Assembly: GCF_014202315.1 (NCBI RefSeq)
Contig: NZ_JACHGN010000014.1
Span: forward strand, 186,001-250,000
DNA: 64,000 nucleotides
Reading direction: 5' to 3'
Source: Thermocatellispora tengchongensis
GTDB lineage: Bacteria > Actinomycetota > Actinomycetes > Streptosporangiales > Streptosporangiaceae
Each line of letters begins with the position of its first letter. Positions within the stretch are counted from its first letter, which is position 1. Both the position numbers and the translations under genes were made by a program. The notes beneath the pieces were generated by a model. That model ran no database searches. It saw only the letters and a list, made by a program, of their open reading frames with translations, and was not told where the DNA came from. Shown in pieces: positions 7,157 through 15,993 of this stretch.

Positions 7157-8797
7157 ATGCGCTTTCTAGGGATCAACGCCATATTCCATGATCCAGCGGC
7201 GGCCCTGGTCGTCGATGGGCGGATCGTGGCGGCATCCGAGGAGGAGCGGTTCAGCAGGCGCAAGCACGGCAAGCGCCCGGTCCCCTTCTCCGCATGGGAA
7301 CTGCCCGAGCAGGCCGCCGCCTGGTGCCTGGCCGAGGCTGGCCTGCGGCCGGAGGATCTGGACGCGGTCGCCTACTCCTACGATCCGGCGCTGGTGCGCC
7401 CCGGGCAGGCGGGCCTGGACGAGCGGTGGGAGGACCTGCGCACGACGTACGCGCGGCGTGCCCCCGCCTTCCTGGCCACCGCGCTGCCCGGCCTGGACCC
7501 GGCCCAGGTGCGGTACGTGCCGCACCACGTGGCGCACGCCGCGTCCGCCGGGCTGGCGGCGCCGTACCGGGACTCGGCGGTGCTGGTGTGCGACGGCCGC
7601 GGCGAGGCGTACTCGCACCTCGCCGGGCACTACCGCGACGGTGAGCTGACCGTGCTGGCCGCGCAGGAGCTGCCGCACTCCCTGGGGTTGATGTACGAGG
7701 CGGTCACCGAGCACCTGGGCTTCCTGCGCTCCAGCGACGAGTACAAGGTGATGGCGCTGGCGTCCTACGGCACCCCGCGCCACCTGGCCGAGCTGCGGGA
7801 GCTGATCTACGCGACCGGCGACGGCGGGTTCCGGGTCGAGCCGATCGACTGGTCCTCCTACGCCAAGCCGCTGCGCAAGGGCGAGGAGTGGACCGCCGAC
7901 CACGCCGACCTGGCAGCCAGCGTCCAGGTGCGGCTGGAGGAGGTCCTGCTCGACCTGGCCCGCTGGCTGCACGGCCGCACCGGCGAGCGGTACCTGACGA
8001 TGGCCGGCGGCGTGGCGCTGAACTGCGTGGCCAACACCCGGCTGCTCGCCGAGACCCCCTTCGAGGACGTGTGGGTCCAGCCCGCGTCCGGCGACTCCGG
8101 CACCGCGCTCGGCGGGGCGCTGCACCTGGCGCGCGCGTACGGCGAGCCTGCCGCGCCCATGACGGGCGCCGACCTGGGCCGGGGCTGGAGCGATGAGGAG
8201 CTGGCCGCCTGGCTGGACGTCGCCCGCGTGCCCTACGACCGGCCGCGCGACCTGGCCGCGGCCGTGGCCGCCGAGCTGGCCGCCGACCGGATCGTGGCCT
8301 GGTTCCAGGGCCGCAGCGAGTACGGCCCGCGCGCACTCGGCCGCCGTTCCCTGCTCGCCCACCCGGGCCGCGCCGCCAACACCGAGCGGCTCAACGCGGT
8401 CAAGGGCCGCGAGCAGTTCCGCCCGATCGCGCCCATGGTGCTGGCCGGCCGGGCGGCCGACATCTTCGAGCGGGGGCCGGCGCGCAGCCCGTACATGCTG
8501 TTCGTGCACGACGTGCGCCCGTCCTGGCGCGAGCGCATCCCGGCGGTGGTCCACGTGGACGGCACCGCCCGCGTCCAGACCGTGGAGGAGGCCGAGGAGC
8601 CGCTGCTGGCCCGGCTGCTGCGCGAGTTCGAGCGGCGCACCGGCCTGCCGGTGGTGGTCAACACCAGCCTGAACACGGCCGGGCGGCCCATGGTGGACGA
8701 CCCGCGCGACGCGCTGGAGTGCTTCGGCTCGGCCCCGGTGGACGTGCTGGTCATCGGCCCGTACGTCGTACGGCGGGGGGAGGTGTTCGCCCGATGA
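7157..8797 (+). CDS. Carbamoyltransferase (NodU/CmcH/TobZ family)
   Basis: Transfers a carbamoyl group from carbamoyl phosphate to a sugar hydroxyl through a carbamoyl-adenylate intermediate. The 546-residue protein shows the N-terminal ASKHA-like domain (GINAIFHDPAAALVVDG, then SEEERFSRRKHGKRP), the metal/ATP-site histidines in VPHHVAHAAS (about residues 120-129), GGVALNCVANTRL (about 285-297) and the C-terminal domain FQGRSEYGPRALGRRSLLAH. Start ATG has GGGGGAGA upstream. As first gene of the rightward heptose operon its product probably decorates the glycan; carbamoyl-heptose is known from some Gram-negative core oligosaccharides, but the acceptor here is inferred. Confidence 0.9.
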   Translation: MRFLGINAIFHDPAAALVVDGRIVAASEEERFSRRKHGKRPVPFSAWELPEQAAAWCLAEAGLRPEDLDAVAYSYDPALVRPGQAGLDERWEDLRTTYARRAPAFLATALPGLDPAQVRYVPHHVAHAASAGLAAPYRDSAVLVCDGRGEAYSHLAGHYRDGELTVLAAQELPHSLGLMYEAVTEHLGFLRSSDEYKVMALASYGTPRHLAELRELIYATGDGGFRVEPIDWSSYAKPLRKGEEWTADHADLAASVQVRLEEVLLDLARWLHGRTGERYLTMAGGVALNCVANTRLLAETPFEDVWVQPASGDSGTALGGALHLARAYGEPAAPMTGADLGRGWSDEELAAWLDVARVPYDRPRDLAAAVAAELAADRIVAWFQGRSEYGPRALGRRSLLAHPGRAANTERLNAVKGREQFRPIAPMVLAGRAADIFERGPARSPYMLFVHDVRPSWRERIPAVVHVDGTARVQTVEEAEEPLLARLLREFERRTGLPVVVNTSLNTAGRPMVDDPRDALECFGSAPVDVLVIGPYVVRRGEVFAR

Positions 8798-9798
8798 GCG
8801 CCGTCCCCGAAGAGGGCGTGACGGTCGTGGTGCCGACGGTCGGGCGGGCGAGCCTGACCGCCACCCTGGAGGCCATCGGCCCCGGCCCCGACGCCGTGAT
8901 CGTGGTGGACGACCGGCCCGGCGACCCGCCCGAGCCGCTGGACGTGCCGCCCGGGGTGCGCGTGCTGCGCTCCGGGGGACGCGGCCCGGCGGCGGCGCGC
9001 AACGTCGGCTGGCGCGCGGCCGGCACGCCGTGGATCGCCTTCCTGGACGACGACGTGGTGCCGGGGCCCGCCTGGTGGGACAGGCTGCGCCGGGACCTCG
9101 CCGGGCTGCCCGCCGACGTGGGCGGCAGCCAGGGACGGCTGGAGGTGCCGCTGCCCGAGGGGCGCCGGCCCACCGACGACGAGCGCAACGTGGCGGGCCT
9201 GGCCGAGTCGGAGTGGATCACCGCGGACATGGCCTACCGGCGTACCGCGCTGGAGAAGGCCGAGGGGTTCGACGAGCGTTTTCCACGCGCCTACCGGGAG
9301 GACGCCGACCTGGCGCTGCGGGTGCGGGCGGCCGGGTTCTCGCTGGTGAAGGGGGAGCGGGTGACCCGGCACCCGGTGCGAGACGAGGGCCCGTGGGCCA
9401 GCGTGCGCCGCCAGCGGGGCAACGCCGACGACGCGCTGATGCGCCGGGTGCACGGCCCGGGGTGGCGGGCGGCCGTCGGCGGCGCGCCCACCCGGCTGCG
9501 CAGGCACGCCGTCACCACCGCCGCCGGCCTGCTCGCGCTGACGGCCGCGGGCGTGGGGGCGGCGCGCCGGATATCCGGCGGGCGGAACAGGTGTAGAACC
9601 GGGCCGCGCTGGGCAGGGGCAGTGGCCTGGGCACCGGCGCTGGTGTGGCTGGGACTGACCGCGGAGTTCGCCTGGCAGCGCATCGCCCCGGGGCCGCGTA
9701 CGCCGGAGGAGATCCGGCGGATGGTGCTGACCAGCACGGTGATTCCGCCGGTGGCCTGTACGTGGCGTGTGGTGGGCGAGCTGCGGAGCAGGCGGTGA
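8794..9798 (+). CDS. Family 2 glycosyltransferase
   Basis: GT-A fold transferase that uses a nucleotide sugar to extend a glycan. The ATG at 8794 overlaps the carbamoyltransferase stop (ATGA). The 334-residue protein has the N-terminal VTVVVPTVGR strand, VVDDRP, the metal-binding DxD-like FLDDDVVPGP (about residues 84-93) and the downstream YREDADLALRVRAAGF acidic motif. The C-terminal 100 residues carry hydrophobic stretches (AGLLALTAAGVGAA, WAGAVAWAPALVWLGL), so it may be membrane-anchored at its end. Acceptor unknown. Confidence 0.87.
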   Translation: MSAVPEEGVTVVVPTVGRASLTATLEAIGPGPDAVIVVDDRPGDPPEPLDVPPGVRVLRSGGRGPAAARNVGWRAAGTPWIAFLDDDVVPGPAWWDRLRRDLAGLPADVGGSQGRLEVPLPEGRRPTDDERNVAGLAESEWITADMAYRRTALEKAEGFDERFPRAYREDADLALRVRAAGFSLVKGERVTRHPVRDEGPWASVRRQRGNADDALMRRVHGPGWRAAVGGAPTRLRRHAVTTAAGLLALTAAGVGAARRISGGRNRCRTGPRWAGAVAWAPALVWLGLTAEFAWQRIAPGPRTPEEIRRMVLTSTVIPPVACTWRVVGELRSRR

Positions 9799-10928
9799 GC
9801 GGGGTTCCGGCCGTACCCGGACCTGCCCGCGCGACGGGCACGGGGCTCCGGACCATGGGCGCGGGCGCACCGTTCCGCGCCACGGGCACCACGCTCGTGG
9901 TCCGGACCGACGGGGCGGGTGACGTGCTGCTGGCCGGCCCGGCCATCCGGGCCGTGGCGGCGCGTTCCCGCCGCGTCGTGCTGCTGGCCGGGCCCGGAGG
10001 CCGCGCGGCGGCCGAGCTGCTGCCGGGCGTGGACGAGGTGCTGGAATGGCGCACCCCGTGGATCGACCCGGACCGGCCGCCGATGACCGGCGAGCGCGCG
10101 GTCGAACTGCTCGGCCTGGTACGCCGCGCCGCCCCCGACAACGCCCTGATCTTCACCTCGTTCCACCAGTCCGCCCTGCCGATGGCGCTGATGCTGCGCC
10201 TGGCCGGGGTGGCGCGGATCGCCGCGATCAGCGGTGACTACCCGGGCGCGCTGCTGGACGTCCGGCACGTGGTGGACGAGTCGATCGACGTGCCCGAGCC
10301 GGAGCGGATGCTCGGCCTGGCCACCGCGGCCGGGTTCCCGCCCGAGCCGGGAGACGATCTGCGCCTGGCCGTACGCCGCCCGCTGCCGCCGGTCGGGCAC
10401 CTGACCGGCCCGCCGGGTTACGTGGTGGTGCATCCGGGCGTCACCGCGCCCGCCCGCGCCTGGCCGGCGGAGCGGTGCGCCGAGGCGGTGCGGGCGCTGC
10501 GCGCGGCGGGCTACCGGGTCGTCGTCACCGGCGGCCCGGACGAGCGCGCGCTCACCGCCGCGGTGGCCGGGGGCGAGGCCGTGGACCTGGGCGGCCTCAC
10601 CTCGTTCGCGGAGCTGGGCGCGGTCCTCGACGGCGCCTGCGCCGTGGTGGTGGCCAACACCGGGGCCGCACATCTCGCCGCCGCCGTACGCACGCCGGTG
10701 GTCTCGCTGTTCGCGCCGGTGGTCCCGGCCGCGCGCTGGGCGCCGTACCGGGTGCCGAGCGTGCTGCTCGGGGACCAGGGCGCGCCGTGCGCGGCCAGCA
10801 GGGCCCGCGTGTGCCCGGTACCCGGGCACCCGTGCCTGGCCGGCGTCACCGCCGAGCAGGTCGTGGCGGCGGTGCGGGAGCTGACCGCGCCCACACAGCG
10901 GTCCGTCACGGCGGCCCGTCACGGCTAG
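9795..10928 (+). CDS. Glycosyltransferase family 9 (ADP-heptose heptosyltransferase type)
   Basis: Predicted heptosyltransferase. I chose GTG at 9795, which overlaps the preceding stop (GTGA); ATG at 9855 is the alternative. Family marks are the N-terminal TLVVRTDGAGDVLLAGPAIRA, the second Rossmann domain with VVVHPGVTAPARAWPAERCAE (written here in parts), VVVTGGPDE, and the donor-site VVANTGAAHLAAAVRTPVVSLFAP. GT9 enzymes use ADP-heptose in LPS core synthesis; the presence of GmhA, HldE and GmhB in the same locus supports the same donor here. In a monoderm the acceptor cannot be lipid A and is unknown. A second GT9 gene is at 14944. Confidence 0.88.
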   Translation: MSGVPAVPGPARATGTGLRTMGAGAPFRATGTTLVVRTDGAGDVLLAGPAIRAVAARSRRVVLLAGPGGRAAAELLPGVDEVLEWRTPWIDPDRPPMTGERAVELLGLVRRAAPDNALIFTSFHQSALPMALMLRLAGVARIAAISGDYPGALLDVRHVVDESIDVPEPERMLGLATAAGFPPEPGDDLRLAVRRPLPPVGHLTGPPGYVVVHPGVTAPARAWPAERCAEAVRALRAAGYRVVVTGGPDERALTAAVAGGEAVDLGGLTSFAELGAVLDGACAVVVANTGAAHLAAAVRTPVVSLFAPVVPAARWAPYRVPSVLLGDQGAPCAASRARVCPVPGHPCLAGVTAEQVVAAVRELTAPTQRSVTAARHG

Positions 10929-10952
10929 CCCGCGGCTAAAGGAGGCAATGTC

Positions 10953-12209
10953 ATGAGGATTCACCTGATATCCGAACATGCGAACCCGTTGGCCGCGGTC
11001 GGCGGCGTGGACGCGGGCGGCCAGAACGTCCATGTGGCCGCCCTCGCCACGGCGCTCGCCGAGCGCGGCCACGAGGTGACCGTGTTCAGCAGGCGGACGG
11101 GCGACGACGAGCCGGACGCCGCCCGGCTCGCGCCGGGCGTGGCCGTGGAGCACGTCCCCGCCGGACCCGCCCGGCCGCTGCCCAAGGACGAGCTGCTGCC
11201 GTTCATGCCGGAGTTCGGGGAGCATCTGTCCCGCCGCTGGTCGCTGGACCCGCCGGACATCGCGCACGCGCACTTCTGGATGAGCGGCCTGGCCGCGCTC
11301 ATGGCCGCCCCGCGGCACGGCGTGCCCGTGGTGCAGACCTTCCACGCGCTCGGCACGGTCAAACGGCGCTGGCAGGGCCGGGCCGACACCAGCCCGGCGC
11401 GGCGGATCGCGGTGGAGACCCAGATCGGCAGGCGCGCCGACGCCATCGTGGCCACCTGCACCGACGAGGTGAACGAGCTGCTGGCCATGGGCGTGCCCGC
11501 CGAGCGGATCTCGGTGGTGCCGTGCGGGGTGGACCTCGACCTGTTCCGGCCCGACGGGCCGGCGGCCCCGGACAGGACGCCCGGCGGGCGGGCCCGCGTG
11601 CTCAGCATCGGCAGGCTGGTGCCGCGCAAGGGCGTGGACACCGTGATCCAGGCCATGCGCCTGCTGCCCGACGCCGAGCTGCTGATCGCGGGCGGCTCCG
11701 TGCACGACGAGGAGGCGGTGCGGCTGCGCGGCCTGGCCGAGAAGTACGGCATCGCCGACCGGGTGCGCCTGATCGGCAGCGTCGCCAGGGCCGACGTGCC
11801 GGCCCTGATGCGCTCGGCCGACGTGCTGGTGACGGTGCCGTGGTACGAGCCGTTCGGCATGGTGCCGCTGGAGGCGATGGCCTGCGGCCTGCCCGTCGTG
11901 GCCTCGGCCGTCGGCGGCCACCTGGACACCGTCGCCGGATGCGGCGTGCTGGTGCCGCCGCGCCGCCCGCGGGCGCTGGCCCGCGCCCTGCGCGACCTGC
12001 TGGAGCACGACGACCGCAGGGCCGCGCTGGAGAAGGCCGGCGAGCGCCGCGCCCAGACCAGGTACGGCTGGCCCGCCGTCGCCGCGCAGACCGAGGCCGT
12101 GTACGCCGACGTGCTCGCCGCCCGGCGGGGCGCCCGGCTCGGCCGCCGCGCCGGAGGCGGGGTCGCGGTGCCGGAAGACCTGCCGCACAGCCCGGTGGGA
12201 GGGGGATGA
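10953..12209 (+). CDS. Glycosyltransferase family 4
   Basis: GT-B transferase of 418 residues, well preceded by AAAGGAGG about seven bases before its ATG. The acceptor-side loop GGVDAGGQNVHVAALATAL (residues 17-35) is like the MshA/sucrose-phosphate-synthase branch; the donor side has SIGRLVPRKGVDTVI and the PWYEPFGMVPLEAMACGLPVV motif with two Glu residues. It sits between a heptosyltransferase and gmhA, so it likely works on the same glycan. The last 30 residues are a polar tail. Donor sugar is not predictable. Confidence 0.88.
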   Translation: MRIHLISEHANPLAAVGGVDAGGQNVHVAALATALAERGHEVTVFSRRTGDDEPDAARLAPGVAVEHVPAGPARPLPKDELLPFMPEFGEHLSRRWSLDPPDIAHAHFWMSGLAALMAAPRHGVPVVQTFHALGTVKRRWQGRADTSPARRIAVETQIGRRADAIVATCTDEVNELLAMGVPAERISVVPCGVDLDLFRPDGPAAPDRTPGGRARVLSIGRLVPRKGVDTVIQAMRLLPDAELLIAGGSVHDEEAVRLRGLAEKYGIADRVRLIGSVARADVPALMRSADVLVTVPWYEPFGMVPLEAMACGLPVVASAVGGHLDTVAGCGVLVPPRRPRALARALRDLLEHDDRRAALEKAGERRAQTRYGWPAVAAQTEAVYADVLAARRGARLGRRAGGGVAVPEDLPHSPVGGG

Positions 12210-12210
12210 C

Positions 12211-12762
12211 ATGCACGACCATCTGCGCAGGCTGCGCGAGGCACTGGCCTCGATCGACGCCGAGACGCCCAAGATCTACGCCTGGGGGGGCAAGCTCGCC
12301 TCCGTGCTCACCGGCGGCGGACGGCTGCTGGCCTGCGGCAACGGGGGCTCCGCCGCGGAGGCGCAGCATCTGACCGCGGAGCTGGTGGGCCGCTTCCGTA
12401 CCGACAGGCCGCCGTTCGCGGCGATCCCGCTGCACGCCGACGGCTCCACCTTCACCGCGATCGGCAACGACTTCGGCGCGGAGGAGGTCTTCGCGCGGCA
12501 GGTCGCCGGGCACGGGCGCCCCGGCGACGTGCTGCTGTGCCTGTCCACCAGCGGCGCCAGCCCGAACGTGCTGGCCGCCGCCCGCACCGGGCGCGAGCAC
12601 GGCCTGCTCACCTGGGCCCTGACCGGGCCGGCACCGAACCCGCTGGCCGAGCTGTGCGACGACGCGCTGCCGGTGCCCGCCGAGGACTCCTGCACCGTGC
12701 AGGAGGTCCACCTGGCGGTGATCCACATGCTCTGCGACGTACTGGAGGAGGACGTGTCATGA
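12211..12762 (+). CDS. gmhA: Sedoheptulose 7-phosphate isomerase (phosphoheptose isomerase)
   Basis: First step of heptose synthesis: sedoheptulose 7-phosphate to D-glycero-D-manno-heptose 7-phosphate. The 183-residue protein is a single SIS domain with the GmhA marks ACGNGGSAAEAQHLTAEL (about residues 44-61, with catalytic Glu), STSGASPNV for phosphate binding and the C-terminal TVQEVHLAVIHMLCD with the catalytic His. The ATG follows the previous stop by one base and the stop overlaps the hldE start by four, so the three genes are coupled. Confidence 0.93.
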   Translation: MHDHLRRLREALASIDAETPKIYAWGGKLASVLTGGGRLLACGNGGSAAEAQHLTAELVGRFRTDRPPFAAIPLHADGSTFTAIGNDFGAEEVFARQVAGHGRPGDVLLCLSTSGASPNVLAAARTGREHGLLTWALTGPAPNPLAELCDDALPVPAEDSCTVQEVHLAVIHMLCDVLEEDVS

Positions 12763-14207
12763 CCGCGCCATCCGGGCCGGCGCCGATCGTCGTGGTCGGC
12801 GACACCCTGCTCGATGTGGACGTGGAGGGCGAGGCGGACCGGCTCGCGCCGGACGCCCCCGTCCCGGTGATCTGCCGGCACACCGAGCACCGGCGGCCCG
12901 GAGGCGCCGGGCTGGCCGGGCTGCTCGCGGCGCGCGACGGCGCGCCCGTCGTGCTGATCACCGCGATCGGCGACGACGAGGCGGGCCGGTACCTGCGCGG
13001 GCTGCTCACCGAGCACCTGGAGCTGATCCGGCTCCCGCTGCGCGGCACCACGGTGAGCAAGACGCGGGTGCGCGCCAGGGGCCAGACGCTGCTGCGCATC
13101 GACGGCGGCGACGGCCACGCGCGGCGCCGCGCCAACGGCGCCGCCAACCGGCCGGAGATGGAGGAGGCCCTGGCGCTGGCGTCGCGGGCGCTGGAACGGG
13201 CGGGCGCGGTGCTGGTGTCCGACTACGGGCGCGGGGTCGCCGAGGTGATGCGCGAGCACCTGCGCGACCTGGCGGTCCCGCTGGTGTGGGACCCGCACCC
13301 GCACGGCCCCAAGCCGGTGCCGGAGTGCGCGCTGGTCACGCCGAGCGAGGCGGAGGCGCGGCTGCTGTGCTCCGAGCCGTACATGACCGCCGACCTCGCG
13401 GCCCGCCAGCTCGTACGCGCCCTGGGCGCGGAGGCGGTGGCCGTCACGCTCGGCGCGGGCGGCGCGGCCCTGGCCCGCAGGGGCGGCAAGTCCGTACGGG
13501 TGCCCGCGCCCGGCGTGGCGGCCGGGTCCGACGCGTGCGGGGCGGGCGACCGCTTCGCGGGCGCGGCGGCGCTGGCCCTGCGCGACGGCGAGCCGGTCGA
13601 GGACGCGGTGGCGCAGGCGGTCGGCGAGGCCACCCGGTTCGTGGAGGCCGGCGGCGCCGCGGCGACCAGGTTCGGCGAGACCGGCGCGCACCGCTTCGGC
13701 GCGGGCCGGGGCGGGACCATCACCGCGGCGGTGCCCTCGCTCGGCGACCGGCCGAGGTCGGCGGAGGAGGTCGCGGAGCTGGTGCACGGCACCGGGGGGC
13801 GGCTGATCGCCACCGGGGGCTGCTTCGACCTGCTGCACGCCGGGCACGTGAGCCTGCTGCGCCGGGCGCGGGCCCTGGGCGACGCGCTGATCGTGTGCGT
13901 GAACTCCGATGAGTCGGTACGCCGGCTCAAGGGCGCCGGCCGCCCGGTCGTCCCGGTCGAGGACCGGGTCGAGGTGCTGCGCGGGCTGTCGTGCGTGGAC
14001 GCCGTGCTCGTCTTCGACGACGACACGCCGGTGGCGCCGATCGCGCAGCTCCGCCCGCACGTGTGGGTCAAGGGCGGCGACTACGGCGGCACCGAGCTGC
14101 CGGAGTCGGAGGTGGTGCGCCGCGGCGGCGGGGAGATCGTGTTCCTGCCCGTCGTCCCCGGCCGCTCCACGACCAGCCTGATCTCGGCCGCCCAGTCCAT
14201 CTCATAG
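12759..14207 (+). CDS. hldE: Bifunctional heptose 7-phosphate kinase / heptose 1-phosphate adenylyltransferase
   Basis: Makes heptose 1,7-bisphosphate and, after GmhB, ADP-heptose. The 482-residue fusion has an N-terminal PfkB/ribokinase domain (VVGDTLLDVDVEG at the start; GSDACGAGDRFAG with the catalytic Asp near residue 263) and, from about residue 346, a cytidylyltransferase-like domain with ATGGCFDLLHAGHV (HxGH nucleotide site), VNSDESVRRLKG and WVKGGDY. Both halves look complete, matching HldE/RfaE of Gram-negative bacteria in order and length. The stop TAG lies inside the first copy of a 19-bp tandem repeat. Confidence 0.94.
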   Translation: MTAPSGPAPIVVVGDTLLDVDVEGEADRLAPDAPVPVICRHTEHRRPGGAGLAGLLAARDGAPVVLITAIGDDEAGRYLRGLLTEHLELIRLPLRGTTVSKTRVRARGQTLLRIDGGDGHARRRANGAANRPEMEEALALASRALERAGAVLVSDYGRGVAEVMREHLRDLAVPLVWDPHPHGPKPVPECALVTPSEAEARLLCSEPYMTADLAARQLVRALGAEAVAVTLGAGGAALARRGGKSVRVPAPGVAAGSDACGAGDRFAGAAALALRDGEPVEDAVAQAVGEATRFVEAGGAAATRFGETGAHRFGAGRGGTITAAVPSLGDRPRSAEEVAELVHGTGGRLIATGGCFDLLHAGHVSLLRRARALGDALIVCVNSDESVRRLKGAGRPVVPVEDRVEVLRGLSCVDAVLVFDDDTPVAPIAQLRPHVWVKGGDYGGTELPESEVVRRGGGEIVFLPVVPGRSTTSLISAAQSIS

Positions 14208-14239
14208 CGCTTTCCAACGGTCATAGAGCTTTCCAACGG
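14202..14239. repeat. 19-bp tandem duplication across the hldE stop
   Basis: TCATAGCGCTTTCCAACGG (14202-14220) is followed directly by TCATAGAGCTTTCCAACGG (14221-14239), one mismatch. The hldE stop TAG (14205-14207) is in copy 1; copy 2 provides the ribosome-binding region of the next gene together with GGGGAGG. Confidence 0.95.
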
Positions 14240-14254
14240 GGAGGGAACAGTCGC

Positions 14255-14947
14255 ATGCTGGGGAACATTCTGATCACCGGAGGGGCCTCCGGGCTCGGGG
14301 AGGCGACCGCCGAGGCGGTGGCCAAGGCCGGCGGCAGGCCGCTCGTCATCGACGTCAAGGCGCCCGACGCGGCGCGGCTCGGCGCCGTGGACCACGTGCT
14401 CGCCGACCTCGCCGACCGCGAGGAGGCCGAGCGGGCGGTGCGCGAGCTGGCGCAGCGCGCCGGCGGCCTCGACGGCGTGGTCACCGCGGCGGGCATCGAC
14501 GCCTGCGGCCCGCTGTCGGAGGTGGAGCCCGAGCGGTGGGACCGGGTGATCAAGGTCAATCTGATCGGCACCGCGTCGGTGATCCGGGCGGCGCTGCCGT
14601 ACCTGAAGGCGTCGGGCGGGAAGGTCGTCACCTGTGCCTCCACGCTCGGGCTGCGCGCGGTGAGCGACGCGACCGCGTACTGCGCCTCCAAGTTCGGCGT
14701 GGTCGGCTTCACCCGCGCCCTGGCCGCCGAGCTGGCCGGGCAGGTCGGGGTGACCATGCTGGTCCCGGGCGGCATGCAGACCCACTTCTTCGACGGCCGC
14801 GACGAGCAGTACATGCCCGGCCCCGACGCCCATCTCAACCAGCCCGAGGACGTCGCCGAGACCATCGTGTTCGCGCTCAGCCGGCCACACGGCTGCGAGG
14901 TCAGGGAGCTGGTGGTCTGCCCGTCCACCGAGACCTCCTGGCCGTGA
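14255..14947 (+). CDS. Short-chain dehydrogenase/reductase
   Basis: NAD(P)-dependent oxidoreductase of 230 residues, probably acting on a sugar or sugar-derived intermediate of the locus. Cofactor motif TGGASGLGEA is at residues 8-17, the VVTAAGIDACG segment replaces the usual NNAG, and the catalytic Ser (CASTLGLR) and Tyr-Lys (YCASKFGVVGF) are present. GGGGAGGG lies ten bases upstream of the ATG. The C-terminus lacks the usual membrane or dimer extension. Substrate unknown; it is coupled to the next GT9 gene by a GTGA overlap. Confidence 0.85.
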   Translation: MLGNILITGGASGLGEATAEAVAKAGGRPLVIDVKAPDAARLGAVDHVLADLADREEAERAVRELAQRAGGLDGVVTAAGIDACGPLSEVEPERWDRVIKVNLIGTASVIRAALPYLKASGGKVVTCASTLGLRAVSDATAYCASKFGVVGFTRALAAELAGQVGVTMLVPGGMQTHFFDGRDEQYMPGPDAHLNQPEDVAETIVFALSRPHGCEVRELVVCPSTETSWP

Positions 14948-15993
14948 GCCCGGGGCGGCGGGACATGAGGCGCCCCGGCCGTCCCGAGGAGGGACGGGAC
15001 GATCCGGACGACCGGATTGACGCTCGTCCGGTGCTGCTGGTGCTGCGGGCACTCGGGCTGGGCGACCTGCTCACCGGGGTGCCCGCGCTGCGCGGCCTGC
15101 GCCGGGCCTACCCGGAGCACCGGCTGGTGCTGGCCGCGCCGTCGCCGCTGCGCCCCCTGCTGCCGCTCATCGGCGGCGTGGACGCGCTGCTGGACGTGTC
15201 GGGGCCGGGCCCGGTGCCGCTGCACGCCCCCGACATCGCGGTCAACCTGCACGGGCGCGGCCCGGAGAGCACCGCGGCACTGCTGCGCACCGCGCCCGCG
15301 CGGCTGCTCAGCCACGCGCCCCCGAACCGTACGGGGCTGCGGGCCATGCGGCTGATGCGGGAGATCCGCGGCGTGCGGGGACCGCGGTGGCGGGAGGACG
15401 TGCACGAGGTGCGCAGGTGGTGCGACATGCTCGCCTGGTTCGGCGTGCCCGCCGACCCCGCCGACCTGGACATCGCGGCCCCGCCCGAGACGGCCCGGGA
15501 GGCCGAGGCCCCGGTGGTGATCCATCCCGGCGCGGCCTACCCGGCCCGCCGCTGGCCCCCCGAGCGGTACGCCGAGGTCGCCGCGGCCCTGCGCCGCGCC
15601 GGACAGCGGGTGGTGGTGACCGGGGGCGGCCAGGAGCGCGTCCTGGCCCGCCGGGTCGCGGCCATGGCCGGCCTCACCGACGAGGCCGTGCTCGCGGGGC
15701 GTACCGGCCTGGGCGACCTGGCCCGGGTGGTGGCCCGCGCCCGGCTGCTGATCTGCGGCGACACCGGCGTCGCCCACCTGGCCACCGCGCTGCGCACACC
15801 GTCGGTGGTCCTGTTCGGGCCGGTCTCCCCCGCGCAGTGGGGCCCGCCGCCGGACCGCCGCGAGCACATCGTGCTGTGGGCCGGCCGCACCGGGGACCCG
15901 CACGGCGCCCGGCCCGACCCGGGCCTGCTCGACATCGACGCGCGGCAGGTGACCGACGCCGCGCTGAGCCTGCTGGAGGTGGGTATCACGTGA
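14944..15993 (+). CDS. Glycosyltransferase family 9, second heptosyltransferase-type enzyme
   Basis: Second GT9 enzyme of the locus (349 residues from GTG 14944, which overlaps the SDR stop; ATG 14965 is an alternative). It opens the conserved domain with VLLVLRALGLGDLLTGVPAL and has PVVIHPGAAYPARRWP, VVVTGGGQE and the donor-site ICGDTGVAHLATALRTPSV. It resembles the gene at 9795 in architecture but is clearly diverged, so the locus likely adds two heptose or related units. The end overlaps the next gene by four bases. Confidence 0.88.
   Translation: MSPGRRDMRRPGRPEEGRDDPDDRIDARPVLLVLRALGLGDLLTGVPALRGLRRAYPEHRLVLAAPSPLRPLLPLIGGVDALLDVSGPGPVPLHAPDIAVNLHGRGPESTAALLRTAPARLLSHAPPNRTGLRAMRLMREIRGVRGPRWREDVHEVRRWCDMLAWFGVPADPADLDIAAPPETAREAEAPVVIHPGAAYPARRWPPERYAEVAAALRRAGQRVVVTGGGQERVLARRVAAMAGLTDEAVLAGRTGLGDLARVVARARLLICGDTGVAHLATALRTPSVVLFGPVSPAQWGPPPDRREHIVLWAGRTGDPHGARPDPGLLDIDARQVTDAALSLLEVGIT

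Noticed and set aside
9291-12272. 993-codon minus-strand frame opposite the glycosyltransferase genes
   Set aside because: Antisense shadow with Arg/His/Gly-rich composition; the plus strand has four clear enzymes with coupled starts.
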